The position numbers and the translations under genes were made by a program. Positions 1 to 18,736 of a stretch of 64,000 nucleotides of DNA are shown piece after piece. How positions within the stretch are numbered: the first letter of the stretch is position 1; every line of letters begins with the position of its first letter. The stretch comes from Clavelina lepadiformis (lineage: Eukaryota > Chordata > Ascidiacea > Aplousobranchia > Clavelinidae): the NCBI RefSeq assembly GCF_947623445.1, contig NC_135243.1, positions 23,010,479 through 23,074,478 of the forward strand, in the 5' to 3' direction. The notes under the pieces were generated by a model. That model saw only the letters and a list, made by a program, of their open reading frames with translations. It did not search any database and was not told the origin of the DNA.

Positions 1-827
1 TAAAAAAAGTATATGTTAGACCAGCCCTTACCAACCCAAATGTTTCAAGTTACATCAGTATCGTACAATACCGATACGAAAGTGACCACATCAGGCCAAA
101 ATCAAACCTTTTAAAGAAAAACAAAACAACATTTGATTGGAATTTCAAACGGTGTAACTTGAGAAACATAATCGGCTTAACGAGGAACAACTACAAGATT
201 TAATTCAAGCGAAACAAAACCACAGAGCAAAGCTTATATTTAATAAGTGCCATCCGATGAACAACCCATGAAGCCTTTAAATTCAAAGGCTACAAAGAAC
301 CATTGCTTTAAAGAACAACTTGCTTTGTTTTGGGCGTTACGTTGACGATAACTTGCACATAAGCCTACCAACGAATCTCACACCTACCGAATTATTTGGT
401 CCATGATTAATCGTAACCTTAAGGTTTATTGAATTTAATCCAAGCATGAATGGTAGTACAGCTAACGTCTCGGTCATAATACTGCGACTTATGACGTTGC
501 TAGTTAATGTAAACTGGAGTAAGTCGTATAGTTTAGAAAAATGTTATTCTTACAAAATTTAGCTTTCTGTTACGCTGACGCTGTAAGCGCAGAATTATCA
601 ATCTATCACAAAAATTTCAACTAAACGATTTTTGCGTTTTGCGTTTAATAATATTTCTAACACTGACGACAAATCTCTCAAATCTATTAAAGTTTCCAAG
701 TTACTTTTAAACATTTTTTGCAATGAAATCTGTCGTAGATGATGAAAGTAGTCCTGCAGACGTATATGCAGACCACTCGGTCTATTTTGTTGTTACCACG
801 GTAACCTAAACTCAATTACAATTTCAG
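1..827. other. Upstream part of a partial vWA gene, intronic
   Basis: This AT-rich stretch lies before the acceptor (atttcag) of the exon at 828. It is most simply the last intron of that gene. I looked for the preceding vWA exon, which should encode a hydrophobic strand followed by ITDG, and did not find it here. I see no other gene. Confidence 0.5.
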
Positions 828-1004
828 GTGATCGTTATTGGTGTAGTGCCACCTCGCGGACGACTAAGTCTTCCACAGCTCCGGCAAATAGCTACCAGAC
901 CAGAAGATGTCTTAGTGGCAGAAAGGGGATTCGAATCTTTGAATCTTAATTTGTTTGAAGGAATTGCGAATCGTTTCTGTGTGGAAGGATGCTTGGAAGG
1001 TTAG
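828..1004 (+). CDS. C-terminal exon of a vWA-domain protein (partial gene, paralogue of the gene at 18737)
   Basis: Last coding exon of a gene that begins outside the window. A polypyrimidine stretch and CAG precede 828. The exon reads in phase 0 for 58 codons to TAG at 1002-1004. The peptide starts VIVIGV, a typical late beta-strand of a von Willebrand A domain, and contains IATRPED and NRFCVEGCLEG. These match the last exon at 22598-22780 closely (IATRPED, DRFCVEECLED), with the same phase and nearly the same length, so the two genes are tandem paralogues. The product is probably a secreted CCP-vWA protein like its neighbour, but that part is outside the window. A possible poly(A) signal follows at 1132-1137. 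Confidence 0.85.
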   Translation: MIVIGVVPPRGRLSLPQLRQIATRPEDVLVAERGFESLNLNLFEGIANRFCVEGCLEG

Positions 1005-1131
1005 GGAGTTCAAATCTCAACTTGTGACGAAATCTACAATTTCTGAAACCCCCTATGACGAGATTCGTTTTGTTACTAAATTGATCAAACCATATACGTA
1101 ATACTCATTGTGTATAAAAATATTGTATTTT

Positions 1132-1137
1132 AATAAA
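1132..1137 (+). other. Putative poly(A) signal AATAAA
   Basis: AATAAA lies 128 bp after the stop codon of the partial vWA gene. Position and sense are right for its polyadenylation signal. No independent evidence. Confidence 0.45.
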
Positions 1138-2150
1138 AATAGTTTTATCACCAACCAACCAAGTACATGCAATGCTCCTTGATATGTGTCAATTTTATTA
1201 TAATATTATTAAGTTATTCATCCTCTGTTGTTGCAGTAACTGATATGTAGCCTGTCTGTTTCAGTGGTATATTCTTACTTACAGTTCTAGGTTAATGGTG
1301 TTATTTATCATATGTTGTCACCACCATTTAATGTGTAGGCCTACTTATTAGCCTACAGCATGATCTTTTGCATTAAGTTTTTATATGTCAATCCACTAAA
1401 ATGAAAAACAATCCTTTATTTTTGTTTGCGCCATTCCATAAACTCTATTTGCGCCTATTGCCCATGTGTACATTTCTTAATGCTATCATACGAATTTCTA
1501 TGAATATGTAGTTCTGATGCTATTGATAATAACGTATTACAGCTCGCAAAATATATAAAGTATCATACGATGTTGTCTGTCAATAACGCTTATGAGAAAA
1601 TAATACGTTGTGTAAGAAATCACAGTCAGTAGAAGCGTGAATTAACAAAATATTCATTTGCGGCATGACAAACTTCAAATGTTAAAATCTTGTATTATTT
1701 CACTACCATTTTTATTTTTATTATTACTATTGCGTAATAATGACGTTTTCCCCTTTTACAGCAAGAGACCTTAGTTTAGTCGTTACTGTAGAAGTCAAAT
1801 TATTACGCTTACGTCTCAATAAGATGACGTGTGTTTCATCTGAGTTACTAGCCTTGCAAACGTCTAAGTTTACCTTTACTCACCAAACTACACAGTCACG
1901 TTTTTGGTAAAAGTCTGCATACTACTGGTCTGCAGCGCCAGCTGCTGTTCACTTTTATTTCTACAATATGTGATTGTCAACGGTGTAAAAATGAATACTG
2001 AGAGCAATAATTAGCATTTTGAGTTTATCGGATCGTTGTAGATTACAAGACCAGGTTATACCACATCTTAAAATGCGACGTCAAACAATCCCTTTATTTC
2101 TTCGTCGAAAATGTTCACCAGATTGTCGTGGGATAGCGTGTACACGTTCT
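1138..2150. other. Spacer between the vWA 3' end and duplicated block A
   Basis: AT-rich with no gene I can support. A short match near 1210-1230 (ttattcatcctctgttg) recurs after the second vWA gene near 23279-23300. The paralogy may therefore extend a little into the 3' flank. Confidence 0.4.
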
Positions 2151-5100
2151 AGAAATTTAATACAGATATGTATTAACCACCATCCACTTCTTGCGAGACG
2201 ATGACACATTCACAACTTCAAACTTGCAAAAGCGAGGTACAGTTGCTACTACACGCATATCAGGAAGCATTTGAGTCGACTCAGATTTTCTAGGAAAACG
2301 TGAACTTGGACGTTGTCTGTAAGGTGTCTTGGAAAAACGTGAAGAAGAGCCCAACAAATTAAATTGCAGTCTATGTATGTAGTTGCACCGCATTTACTAT
2401 ATGATTTCTATGTAGATTCTGATATTACATTTACAGCGTTCGTGACGACTGAAGTTTATGTGTTTGTGTTTTTGATGCCATATATGACACCGGTGTTTGT
2501 CAAGGTGTTTTCGTGGACGAAAACGGTCTTTTAAATATCTCTAACATTCCTCAAAATTTATATATCTGCATCTACAGCAGAAAAATTGCATTTAGTATTT
2601 AAAAGTCGGGGTTCTTTAAAATATCTTAGCGGTAACCCAAGTCAAACCTTAAAATCTGTATATTATATATGTTATTATCCATATTATATTATATATGTCT
2701 TTATCCATATTGCACCACTTCATAAGTTTTCTTTTTTGACAAAGATGGTTCTTGTTCAAGACTTGCGTTTTCGAAGATTAGACGATAATCGATTAGATGA
2801 TAAACCTGTAATTTCAAACTTGAAATCAATGATCAAAGTTCAATTGCTCATCCTTTGGCGCTTAAACAGTCTATTGTTACTCTCAGCAATACAATTATCA
2901 ACTATATCGCCAATTAACGATTCTTTGCAGTAATACCCCAAGTAATAACGCTACCACTGCCAATACTTTTGCATGGATGTTGTAGAAGTCTCCGTTGCTT
3001 GGTCTTGGAATTATACAGTAGAAAATTGAATTGGAAGTTGTGGTATAACTACAGTTTATGCTTCTTCATTTCTTAATCATGCTCACAGACCAAGTTCCGT
3101 TTTGGTTTCGTGCCATCTTTGCTGCCTATTGCCTTAGCTGTTGTGTCGACCATGATTTTGTTGATTCTTACCTCATTGTTTGGAGTCTGCCATCAAGGAG
3201 CTGCAAGATGCCAGCTTGTTATGATAACACACTGCTGCATTATACGGTTGGAAGTAAACGACTTCTGCTTTCATTGTTTCGGAGGTGTGAATACATTTCA
3301 AACAGAGTTTAAATTATTTATCAATTTAGATTAAATTTACCGTGAAAGACGAGGATCCTGGCTCCTTTAGCCTTCACATCCATTGTCATTCGATCTGTTC
3401 CATATCGAAGAAGAAAATCGAAAACTTTTTGGTTTGTTTATAAATGATTCATGTCACTCATCAAGAGATGTGATAGGGTTGGTTTTCCGGTGAATGTTTT
3501 TCGTGAAGGTTGTTGTACAATATATTACTTCGTCTACAAAAACAAAGAATGTACTGAAAGTAACATTTTATGCTGTTCAACCTTTCGACTTTCTTGATGA
3601 TAATTTGCATAAGAATTCGTAAAGATGTTTGATGTTTGATTGGAAAAAACTCAACAGGTTGTAAACCAACTCATCAATCTATTGTCTAGAGATGCCTTCT
3701 GGACTGAAGTACTTGACTCGGATGTAATTTTGTGGTACTCGAAAGTACTCAAGTCATAATTTTCTAAAGATTCGTGCTACTGACTACAACTGACTCTACT
3801 GATTCTAATGACTATTATCTTGACTCAACTCTCAGTATTGACTCTACTACAATTAACTATTTTTTACTTGCATTTGATAACTTTTAAAATATTTGAATCG
3901 ATACTTGTTTATAAATTTTTATATTTGATTTGTTACTTTAGGCAAGAAGAATAGGCAAGACGTAGCTAGAATAACTAAAGCTTCATGTTGGAGATAGATA
4001 TCCAAATTAGGCATTTAATATGTTTGGTGGATAAACATTAAAGCTTATATTTTTGTTAAATGTTTATGAATGTGATAAAAAGAACAAGAGATATATATTT
4101 AACGATTGAATAGGGAAAATATTCTACGAAAATCATTTCCTAAATGTATTACGATAGGCTACATTGGCCACGTTTTTCCAATTTTCAATTTCCAATTTCA
4201 ATTCCAATTCCAATTAAATCTACATTATACCTAAATCACAAAACGCCGATATTGATAACACTCGTCTGATTAGAAAATGACAAGTGCATCTTTGGCACTT
4301 AATCTAATACAAAAAATTCATTAAACATTTACAGTACTGTCTAGAAACATGTTCTTTAGTATACAGTATACTATGTTTCTATAAACGTATGCATATAGGG
4401 AGAGAAAAAGAGAAATAAAGAGAGAGAATGGTCGATGGTGTTATTCGTCATTCGAGAATATAAATGATAAACATTTGCGTTATGTGAGCTACAGGTTCCT
4501 GTTCTGTTTTCGAAATAAATCATACCAGGAATGTCGTCACAGTCAGAAAGTTTCAATGCACAATTTTCAACAGCGCAGTTCCATGTTTCCAGTTGCAGTT
4601 TGATCTTCTTAAAACAATAACAGTTATTGGTCAGCATCGTTACTTTGGAATTAATGTAAGTTTTGAGCAGCAGAAAAAGAAAAATTAAGTTGTCGTGTTG
4701 AGGAATTTAATAACGTTTGATTGTGAACGCGGTAGTTTTCGGTTCGAGTTGAACTTTTTAAGTGAGAAAGATGCCAAGACAATTTGACCATCTCTTAACA
4801 ACACACGCTTTCAATTAAAACTTTCGCTACGACTGAAAACATCGACTCGGAAAATTTTACTTGCGGTAAACTTTTTTCCTTTTTTTTGTTCTCATCAAAC
4901 GATTGTTATAACTTATAAATATTCCTTGTTGAGCTTCGGAATAATTGAAACTTTGCCAATTGCAATACATATTTAATCACATTGGTCCCTTTAACAAGTG
5001 CTGTGGCCGGGAAGTTCCCTGGACTTTATAGGCTTGCAAAGGAGTATAAATCATAGTGAAATGATGAAATAGAAGTGTTGTGTGCTCAGTAGACTAAAAT

Positions 5101-5582
5101 TATTTGCTGACCGATTGTAGTAATCATCCACACACAGTCGTCAGACCCGCTTGTTTTAAAAACAGAGCGTGCGGAAATGCCAAGCGTAACGGCGTGTTTG
5201 AGCATCGCGTTTAACGTATCGGCTTTCATGCTATAAAACCTCTAATTGCTTCCTTTGGTGTGATCTTAATCTCATTGTATAGTTGCTGTAATTGATTCAG
5301 TTATTCCCATTCCCAAAATATGTCCTATATAACTGATTGCTGCTGTGGTTTCTTGTTTGCTCTTGCCATAGCTTGTGTTACGTTCTCGGTTTGCTCATTG
5401 CATTGTTTATTGTCTGCCGAAAACCTCATGACGTCGACCCGACATGGTAATAAACTATCGTTTCATGGCGGTGTGATGTGAGCATTCTTCCGTTTCACGG
5501 CTAAAGGGGTATGACCGGCTTTGAGTTCCCTGTTCACAGCTCAGTTGTTCGCCGTTTGGTATTTGGGAAAAATGTCTGTTTG
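2151..5582. repeat. Segmental duplication, copy A (partner of 13662-17338)
   Basis: Starting at agaaatttaatacag and ending at aaaatgtctgtt, this 3.4-kb block aligns along its whole length, in the same orientation, with 13662-17338. Substitutions and small indels are scattered throughout. Copy B holds about 250 bp (near 13996-14247) that copy A lacks. Open frames inside the block (for example 2586-2933, 3058-3312 and 3110-3334) are either frame-shifted between copies or differ only at amino-acid-changing sites. I therefore call no gene. A GACTC/ACTTGA-rich stretch near 3700-3860 is shared by both copies. Confidence 0.9.
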
Positions 5583-7035
5583 TAACCAGCGTTTATTTGT
5601 CTTTTAACTCGTTTCAAACATTCTTGCGTATGAATGGGAATGATGGTTGTAAAATAAAAAATTGTATTTTACTGTTTCTGGTAAAATTGAGAAAGCTTTT
5701 GGTATAAAATTGAAACACCGTCACGAAACTTACCTGACAAATCATTTGGTTTATGTGGTGCAGAAATATGTTAGGTTTTAACAAGAATAATCGAAGAAAA
5801 TGCGGCCTAATGTAATCAACTTGCGTTGTTGTAAACTTAATATACTAATTATGCAGCAAATAACTATAATATTGGTATAGTATTAGGTAGCTTGCTAAGA
5901 GCGTTACAAGAGAACCCTTCCAGGCCTTTTTGAAAAAACATTTAGGCTTTTTGATTCAAAATACATGATTCTAGTCAGTTTTAAAGTGTTCGGAAAAGGC
6001 GGGGAGGTTTAGTCACACAACGTGTTGTTTTGCATTAGTTGTCATACCACGCATTCATCATGGTTGTACTGGCTCAATCACGTATACTTTTGTCGAACTT
6101 TTACTTCCTTTGTTTAATATCGAACGTAGACCCATAAAAACGAAGACGGAAACGTTTAAAATTTTGATCTCAGATCAACGTGAGATGACTCCACAAAAGC
6201 AAATGTCTTCACTAAAAATACCAACTATATTTCCTGCTGAAAATGTGAGTGGTTCGGCGTTTATCCTGATATACAGCATAAGATGGCCACGATGGAAAAC
6301 TCAAAGCATTTGTTTCAACTGTTGGATTAAAGGAATTATCAATTTGTTGAAATATTGCAGCAGTGACTGTTGTTGTTGACGAGGTCTTGTTGTTAGGTAT
6401 AAAGACGAATAAAGGAAATGTAAAACAAAAGAAATACCAAAGTAATTAGGTATAAGGAATAAAATGAGGTTTATAGAAATATTAATTGCAGTTTTACGCA
6501 GGCCTTACTCCTTACATTTGTTTTCAAGCCCTTTCGCTGATTAATAGTTGCCGGAAATTACGTGACATGATCTGGTTCATTGTAAATGAATGTTGTCTAC
6601 AGTTTCATAGAGTAGGCTTCGGATGGTAAAACGTTAATGGTTTTTCTGCTTTAAGGTCACTTTTCAAGTCTTTCCGTTTCTTTGCAATTATTACGTCAAA
6701 ATGCAAAGAAATGTTTAGTAGATTGCGTTCAAGTTATGCAAACTCCGTCTATCACAATAAGACGATATATCTATGACGATTGTTCTTAACAAAAACAAGG
6801 TTTAAAATTGTGACTTTCACGTTCTACGCTTTGCTGATTTTGCAAGTTTTCTTGTTAGCATGAGACTTTCTGAAATGTAGACTATCGTACCGTGTAGAAA
6901 ATTGTAATTTTGGTAACCTGGTGGTATCACGTTATGGGAACAGCCTTTGAGAGCTGTTTAAAAATCAATGTCAACATGATATTTATGTTCTTCCTGGGTA
7001 GATGCAAAAATATCTTCACTCAGATAAGATTAAAA
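5583..7035. other. Spacer upstream of the LDLa receptor gene
   Basis: AT-rich sequence between block A and the receptor start codon. An 89-codon open frame at 6110-6379 has no recognisable domain or splice support. The receptor promoter must lie here or just upstream, but I see no convincing TATA or other core element. Confidence 0.4.
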
Positions 7036-13313
<6,278 letters not shown>

Positions 13314-13661
13314 ATATTTACCCTCGGAATACATCTATTTCTCCTTTACAGAATTTTTTTGGTTGATAATATAACTGTATAAAATGTTTTGCCTCATGTC
13401 TTGCGTTCTGAACAAAATATTTTGGTGTAATTTGATTTATTGTGTTTTAACTTTTGATGTTGTTTGAATGACTTTTTCATTTTTATGTTTCGTCGTGCGT
13501 TTAAAAAGCCTTAACCAGTTCATTAAAAATGTTGTTGTGGTCAGTTCAATTACCTGATTGGCTATTTTAAAACTTTTCAAAATTATTGACTCCAAGCCGT
13601 AAAAGTAAAGCGACCAACAATAGCTAAAATTAATACAGAAATTTTAGTATTAAATTAATAT
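13314..13661. other. 3' flank of the receptor gene
   Basis: Short AT-rich spacer between the receptor stop codon and block B. No canonical AATAAA is seen; ATTAAA near 13522 could serve as a poly(A) signal. Nothing else is recognised. Confidence 0.4.
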
Positions 13662-16600
13662 AGAAATTTAATACAGATATGTATTAACCACCACCCACTT
13701 CTTGCAAGACGATGACACATTCACAAATTCAAACTTGCAAAGACGAGGTACAGTTGTTACTACATGCATATCAGGAAGCATTTGAATTGAGTCAGATATT
13801 CTAGAAAAATGTGAACGTGGACGTTGTCTGTAAGGCGTCCAGGAAAAACGTAAAAATAGAAACAATGTGAAGAGCCCAACGAACTAAATTGCAGTCTATT
13901 TACGTAGTTTATGCATTTACTACAGGATGTCTATGTAGATATTGATGTTACATTTATAGCGTTCGGGACGACTGACGTTTTTGTGTTTGTGTTCCTGTAT
14001 TAAATGAGGCCGTTATACTTAGCTTTATTAAACGTAAAATGATTCATCTGAAATAATAGAGTAAGGATAAGTAAAGCAACACAACCTCACAGCTTAAAAG
14101 TTCTTCGTTTGTCACAATGCAATCCGTGAAGTAGTCGTTGTCTACAACGAAGAGAAACACGCTTGCCCGAAGTAGGAACAAAACACAAGAAATAATTAAG
14201 ATAAAACGAGGCGAGTTAACAAAAGAATTATCATTACATTTCCTTATGCCATATATGACACCGGTGTTTTTCAAGGTGTTTTCGTGGACCAAAACGGTCT
14301 TTTAAATTTCGCTAACATTTCTCAAAATTTCTACATCTGCAACTACAGCAGAAAATTTGCATTTAGTATTTAAAAGTCGTCGTTCTTTAAAATATCTTAG
14401 CGGTAGCCCAAGTTAAACCTTAAAATCTATATATTATATATGTCATTATCCACAGTATATTATATATGTTATTATCCATATTATATTATATATTCCTTAT
14501 ATTTATCCATATTGCACCACTTCATAAGTCTTCTTTTTTGACAAAGATGTTTCTTGTTCAAGACTTGCGTTTACGAAGATTAGACGATAAACGATTAGAT
14601 GATAAACCTGTAATTTCAAACATGAAATCAATGATCAAAGTTCAATTGCACATCCTTTGGCGCTTAAACAGTCTATTGTTACTCTCAGCAATACGATTAT
14701 CAACTATATCGCCAATTAACGATTCTTTGCAGTAATACCCCAAGTAATAACGCTACCACTGCCAATACTTTTGCATGAATGATGTAGAAGACTCCGTTGC
14801 TTGGTCTTGGAAGTATACAGTAGAAAATTGAATTGGAAGTTGTGGTATAACTACAGTTTATGCTTCTTCATTTCTTAATCATGCTCACAGACCAAGTTCC
14901 GTTTTGGTTTCGTGCCATCTCGGCCGCCTATTGCCTTAGCTGTTGTATCGACCTCGGTTTCGTTGATTTTCTTACCTCATTGTTTGGTGTCTGCCATCAA
15001 GGAGCTGCAAGATGCCAGCTTGTTATGATAACACACTGCTGCATTATAACGTTTGGAAGTAAACGACTTCTGCTTTCATTGTTTCGGAGGTGTGAATACA
15101 TTTCAAACAGAGTCTAAATTATTTATCAATTTAGATTAAATTTACCGTGAAAGACGAGTCTCCTGGTTCCTTTAACCTTCAAAACTATTATCATTCGATC
15201 TGTTCCATATTGAAGTATAGAAAATCAAAAACGTTTTGGTTTGTTTATAACGGATTCATGTCATTCATCAAGAGGTGTGATAGGGTTGGTTTTCCGGTGG
15301 ATGTTTTTTGTGAAGGTTGTTGTACAATATATTACTTAGTCTACAAAAACAAAGAATGTACTGAAAGTAACATTTTATGCTCTTCAACCTTTCGACTTTC
15401 TTGATGATAATTTGCATAAGACTTTGTAAAGATGTTTGATGTTTGATTGGAAAAAGCTCAACAGGTTGTAAACCAACTCATCAATCTATTGTCTAGAGAT
15501 GCCTTCTGGAGTAAAGTAATTGACTCGGATGTAATTTTTGTGGTACTCGAAAGTACTCGAGTCCTAATTCTCTAGAGATTTGTACTACTGACCACAACTG
15601 ACTCTATTGACTATTATCTTGACTCAACTCTCAGTATTGACTCTACTACAATTAACTATTGTTTACTTGCATTTGATAACTTTTAAAATATTTGAATCGA
15701 TACTTGTTTATGACATTTTATATTTGATTTGTTACTTTAGACAAGACGTAGCTAGAATAATTAGAGCTTCATTAAGGAGGTAGACATCCAAATTAGGCAT
15801 TTAATAAGTTTAGTGGATAAAAATTAAAGCTTATATTTTTGTTAAATGTTTATGAATTTGATAAAAATAACAAGAGATAAATATTTAAGGCATGAATAGG
15901 GAAAATATTCTACGAAAATCATTTCCTAAATGTATTACGATAGGCTACATCGGCCACGTTCTTTCAATTTCCAATTCCAATTCCAAATAAATCTAAATCA
16001 TACTTAAATCACAAAACGCCGATATTGATAACACTCGTCTGATTAGAAAATGACAAGTGCATCTTTGGCACTTAATCTAATACAAAAAAATTCATTAAAC
16101 ATTTACAGTACTGTCTGGAAACAAGTTCTTTAGTATACCGTATGGCGTATACTATGTTTCTATAAACGTATGCATATAAGGAGAGAAAAAGAAAAATAAA
16201 GAGAGAGAATGGTTGGTGATGGTATTATTTGTCATTCGAGAATATAAATGACAAATGCTTGCGTTATGTGAGCTACAGGTTCCTGTTCGTTCTGTCTTCG
16301 AAATAAATCAGGCCAGGAATATCGTCACAGTCAGGAAATCACAATGCAGAATTTTCAACAGCGCAGTTTCATTTGTTTGATCTTCTTAAAACAATAACAG
16401 TTATTGGTCAGTATCGTTACTTTGGAATTAATGTAACTTTTGAGCAGCAAAAAAATAAAAATTGAGTTGTCGTGGTGAGGAATTTAATAACATTTGATTG
16501 TGAACGCGGCAGTTTTCGATTCGAGTTGAACTTTTTAAATGAGAAAGATGCCAAGACAATTTGAACATCTCTTAACAACACACGCTTTCAATTAAAACTT

Positions 16601-17338
16601 GCGCTACGAGTGAAAAACATCGACACGGAAAATTTTACTTGTGGTAAACGTTTTTTCGTTATTCGCATCAAACAATTGTTATAACTTATAAATATTCCTT
16701 GTTGAGCTTCGGCATAATTGAAACTTTGCCAATTGCAATACATATTTAATCATATTGGTTCCTTTAACAAGCGCTATGGCCGGGAAGTTCCCTGGACTTT
16801 ATAGGCTTGCAAAGGAGTATAAATCATAGTGAAATGATGAAATAGAAGTGCTGTGTGCTCAGTAGACTAAAATATTTGCTACTCGATTTTAGTAATCATC
16901 CACACACAGTCGTCAGACACGCTTGTTTTAAAAACAGAGCTTGCAGTAATGCCAAGCGTAACGGCGTTTAACGTATCGGCTTTCATGCTATAAAACCTCT
17001 AATTGCTTCCTTTGGTGTGATCTTAATCTTATTGTGTTGTTGCTGTAATTGATCCGGCTTTTCCCATTCCCTATAAATATGTCCTATAACTGATTGCTGC
17101 TGTGGTTTCTTGTTTGCTCTTGCCATAGCTTGTGTTACGTTCCCGGTTTGCTCATTGCATTGTTTGTTGTCTCCCGAAAATTGTATGACCTCATCCTGCC
17201 ATGGTAACAGAATATCGTTTCATTGCGCTTTGATGTGCAAATTCTTCCGTTTGACTGCTCAAGGAGTATGGCCAGCTTTGAGTTTCCTGTTCACTGCTCA
17301 GTTGTCCGCCGTTTGGCATTTGGGAAAAATGTCTGTTT
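13662..17338. repeat. Segmental duplication, copy B (partner of 2151-5582)
   Basis: Direct copy of block A, 3.7 kb long, on the other side of the LDLa receptor gene. It is longer mainly because of about 250 bp near 13996-14247 that is absent from A. That is an insertion in B or a deletion in A. The frame at 14466-14735 is shared with A over about 75 codons and ends at the same TAA. All seven differences I counted there change the amino acid. Frames at 14860-15117 and 17110-17346 are not held open in both copies. No gene is called. Confidence 0.9.
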
Positions 17339-18736
17339 TTGTGTGAACATGTTTGATGAAAATGAAACAGCCTCAGACTAAATGATTGGCCTAGGTGTTA
17401 AAATTGTTTTGAACAACTGCTCTATGACGTAGAAGATATAGGCTTCACTTATCGTGTCCAGAGTAATAAATTAAGGGCATATACAATTTACAATGTGTTA
17501 TGTAATGTTGTGCACGATTTTCGTGATATACTGTGAGTATAAGCGTTCACCTGTGTCAACCCTTCCAGTTTAATATCGACTATTAACGGTCTAGTGTACA
17601 AGGTACTGTCTCGTGATGTTATTCTAGTTTTTAGAGGAATTGGTATATATCACGATTTCAGTGAAATCAACAATTAAATTATATGAACAAACGTTGTCGA
17701 TTTGGATGCAAGTATGAAAATATCAGCATTCTGGCTACGGAAGATTTCACGAGACATTAAACTTACTGAATATAACCAGAACAACTCAAGGCAAAACCGT
17801 AATGCAAGTGTCAACTAAGGAAATTCAACATCAACCGAAACAACAATTTGTTACAACAATTCGTTACAGCCCTAATGGGTCAAACATACCCTGATATATA
17901 GGTCTACCTGGATATTTTAAATAACCACCATTACAAACAATGCAATGATGCAAATTTGTATGGTGTTGGCCCATTGCTGGTACGATTTAACAATTGTGTC
18001 TAACTATTGATAGCACGCATTTCAGTAAAAGTTAGCTCAAACACCTTTTCGAACCGAGGGGTATGCATTTAAACATTTTCCCAACACGCATAGGAAACAT
18101 TTCAAAAAGTTATTAATTAACGCAACTTTGTCGCATCTAACTTAAATTAACTTGTATGACAATTGGATTGGGTTTAGAGTTGTTTCAAAGTTCCTGTTGA
18201 TGGTAAACTTACCAAACGCTTTGGCAGGTGTTCAAACCTTCAATGTGGCAACTTATAATACATTCCTTTCTTTAATAAATGTGCTATTAAGGATTAAAAC
18301 TATGTCTTAGAATGATACTATGGGTGAAAAAACACGACTATCCTAAGATGTTACTTACAGTACTTGCAAAATTTTGTTTTGCTTGCGCTTGGAGTCGTGA
18401 CAGTCGTCAATGAATACAGTGCCGACTACGGTCAATGAGACGTTATTTTAGTGGCAATTCGTGAGACAATGACGTCAATGAAAACACTGCTTTGAAAATA
18501 AATTAAATTTGCTACTGTTTATCAAAAAGATTATAGCTCTGAAAACGGTCAGAATTGCAAGCTGTAGGTCGCTCGTTTCGGCCAGCGGCCAGACTGAAAA
18601 AGTTTCCTTACTACTGGTCAGGTTATATTTCCCCGGTTTTAAAGTCGTTACAAAGCGCACGCGCTCAGCAGAAAGCTTCAAATTTAAGTCAATCACCTTT
18701 GCTCTGATACGAAGGTGGACCATCAAGACAGCTTAA
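17339..18736. other. Upstream region of the CCP-vWA gene
   Basis: 1.4 kb between block B and the ATG at 18737. No exon, RNA gene or clear core promoter motif is recognised. The open frames at 18475-18726 (minus) and 18509-18736 (plus) overlap on opposite strands and have no splice or domain support. Confidence 0.4.

Noticed and set aside
3058-3334. Membrane-helix-like exon (acceptor ctcacag, helix LPIALAVVSTMILLILTSL) in block A
   Set aside because: The matching segment in block B has a 2-bp length difference that destroys the frame. It is most likely not coding.
17110-17346. 78-codon frame at the end of block B
   Set aside because: The same region of block A is interrupted, and no domain is recognisable.
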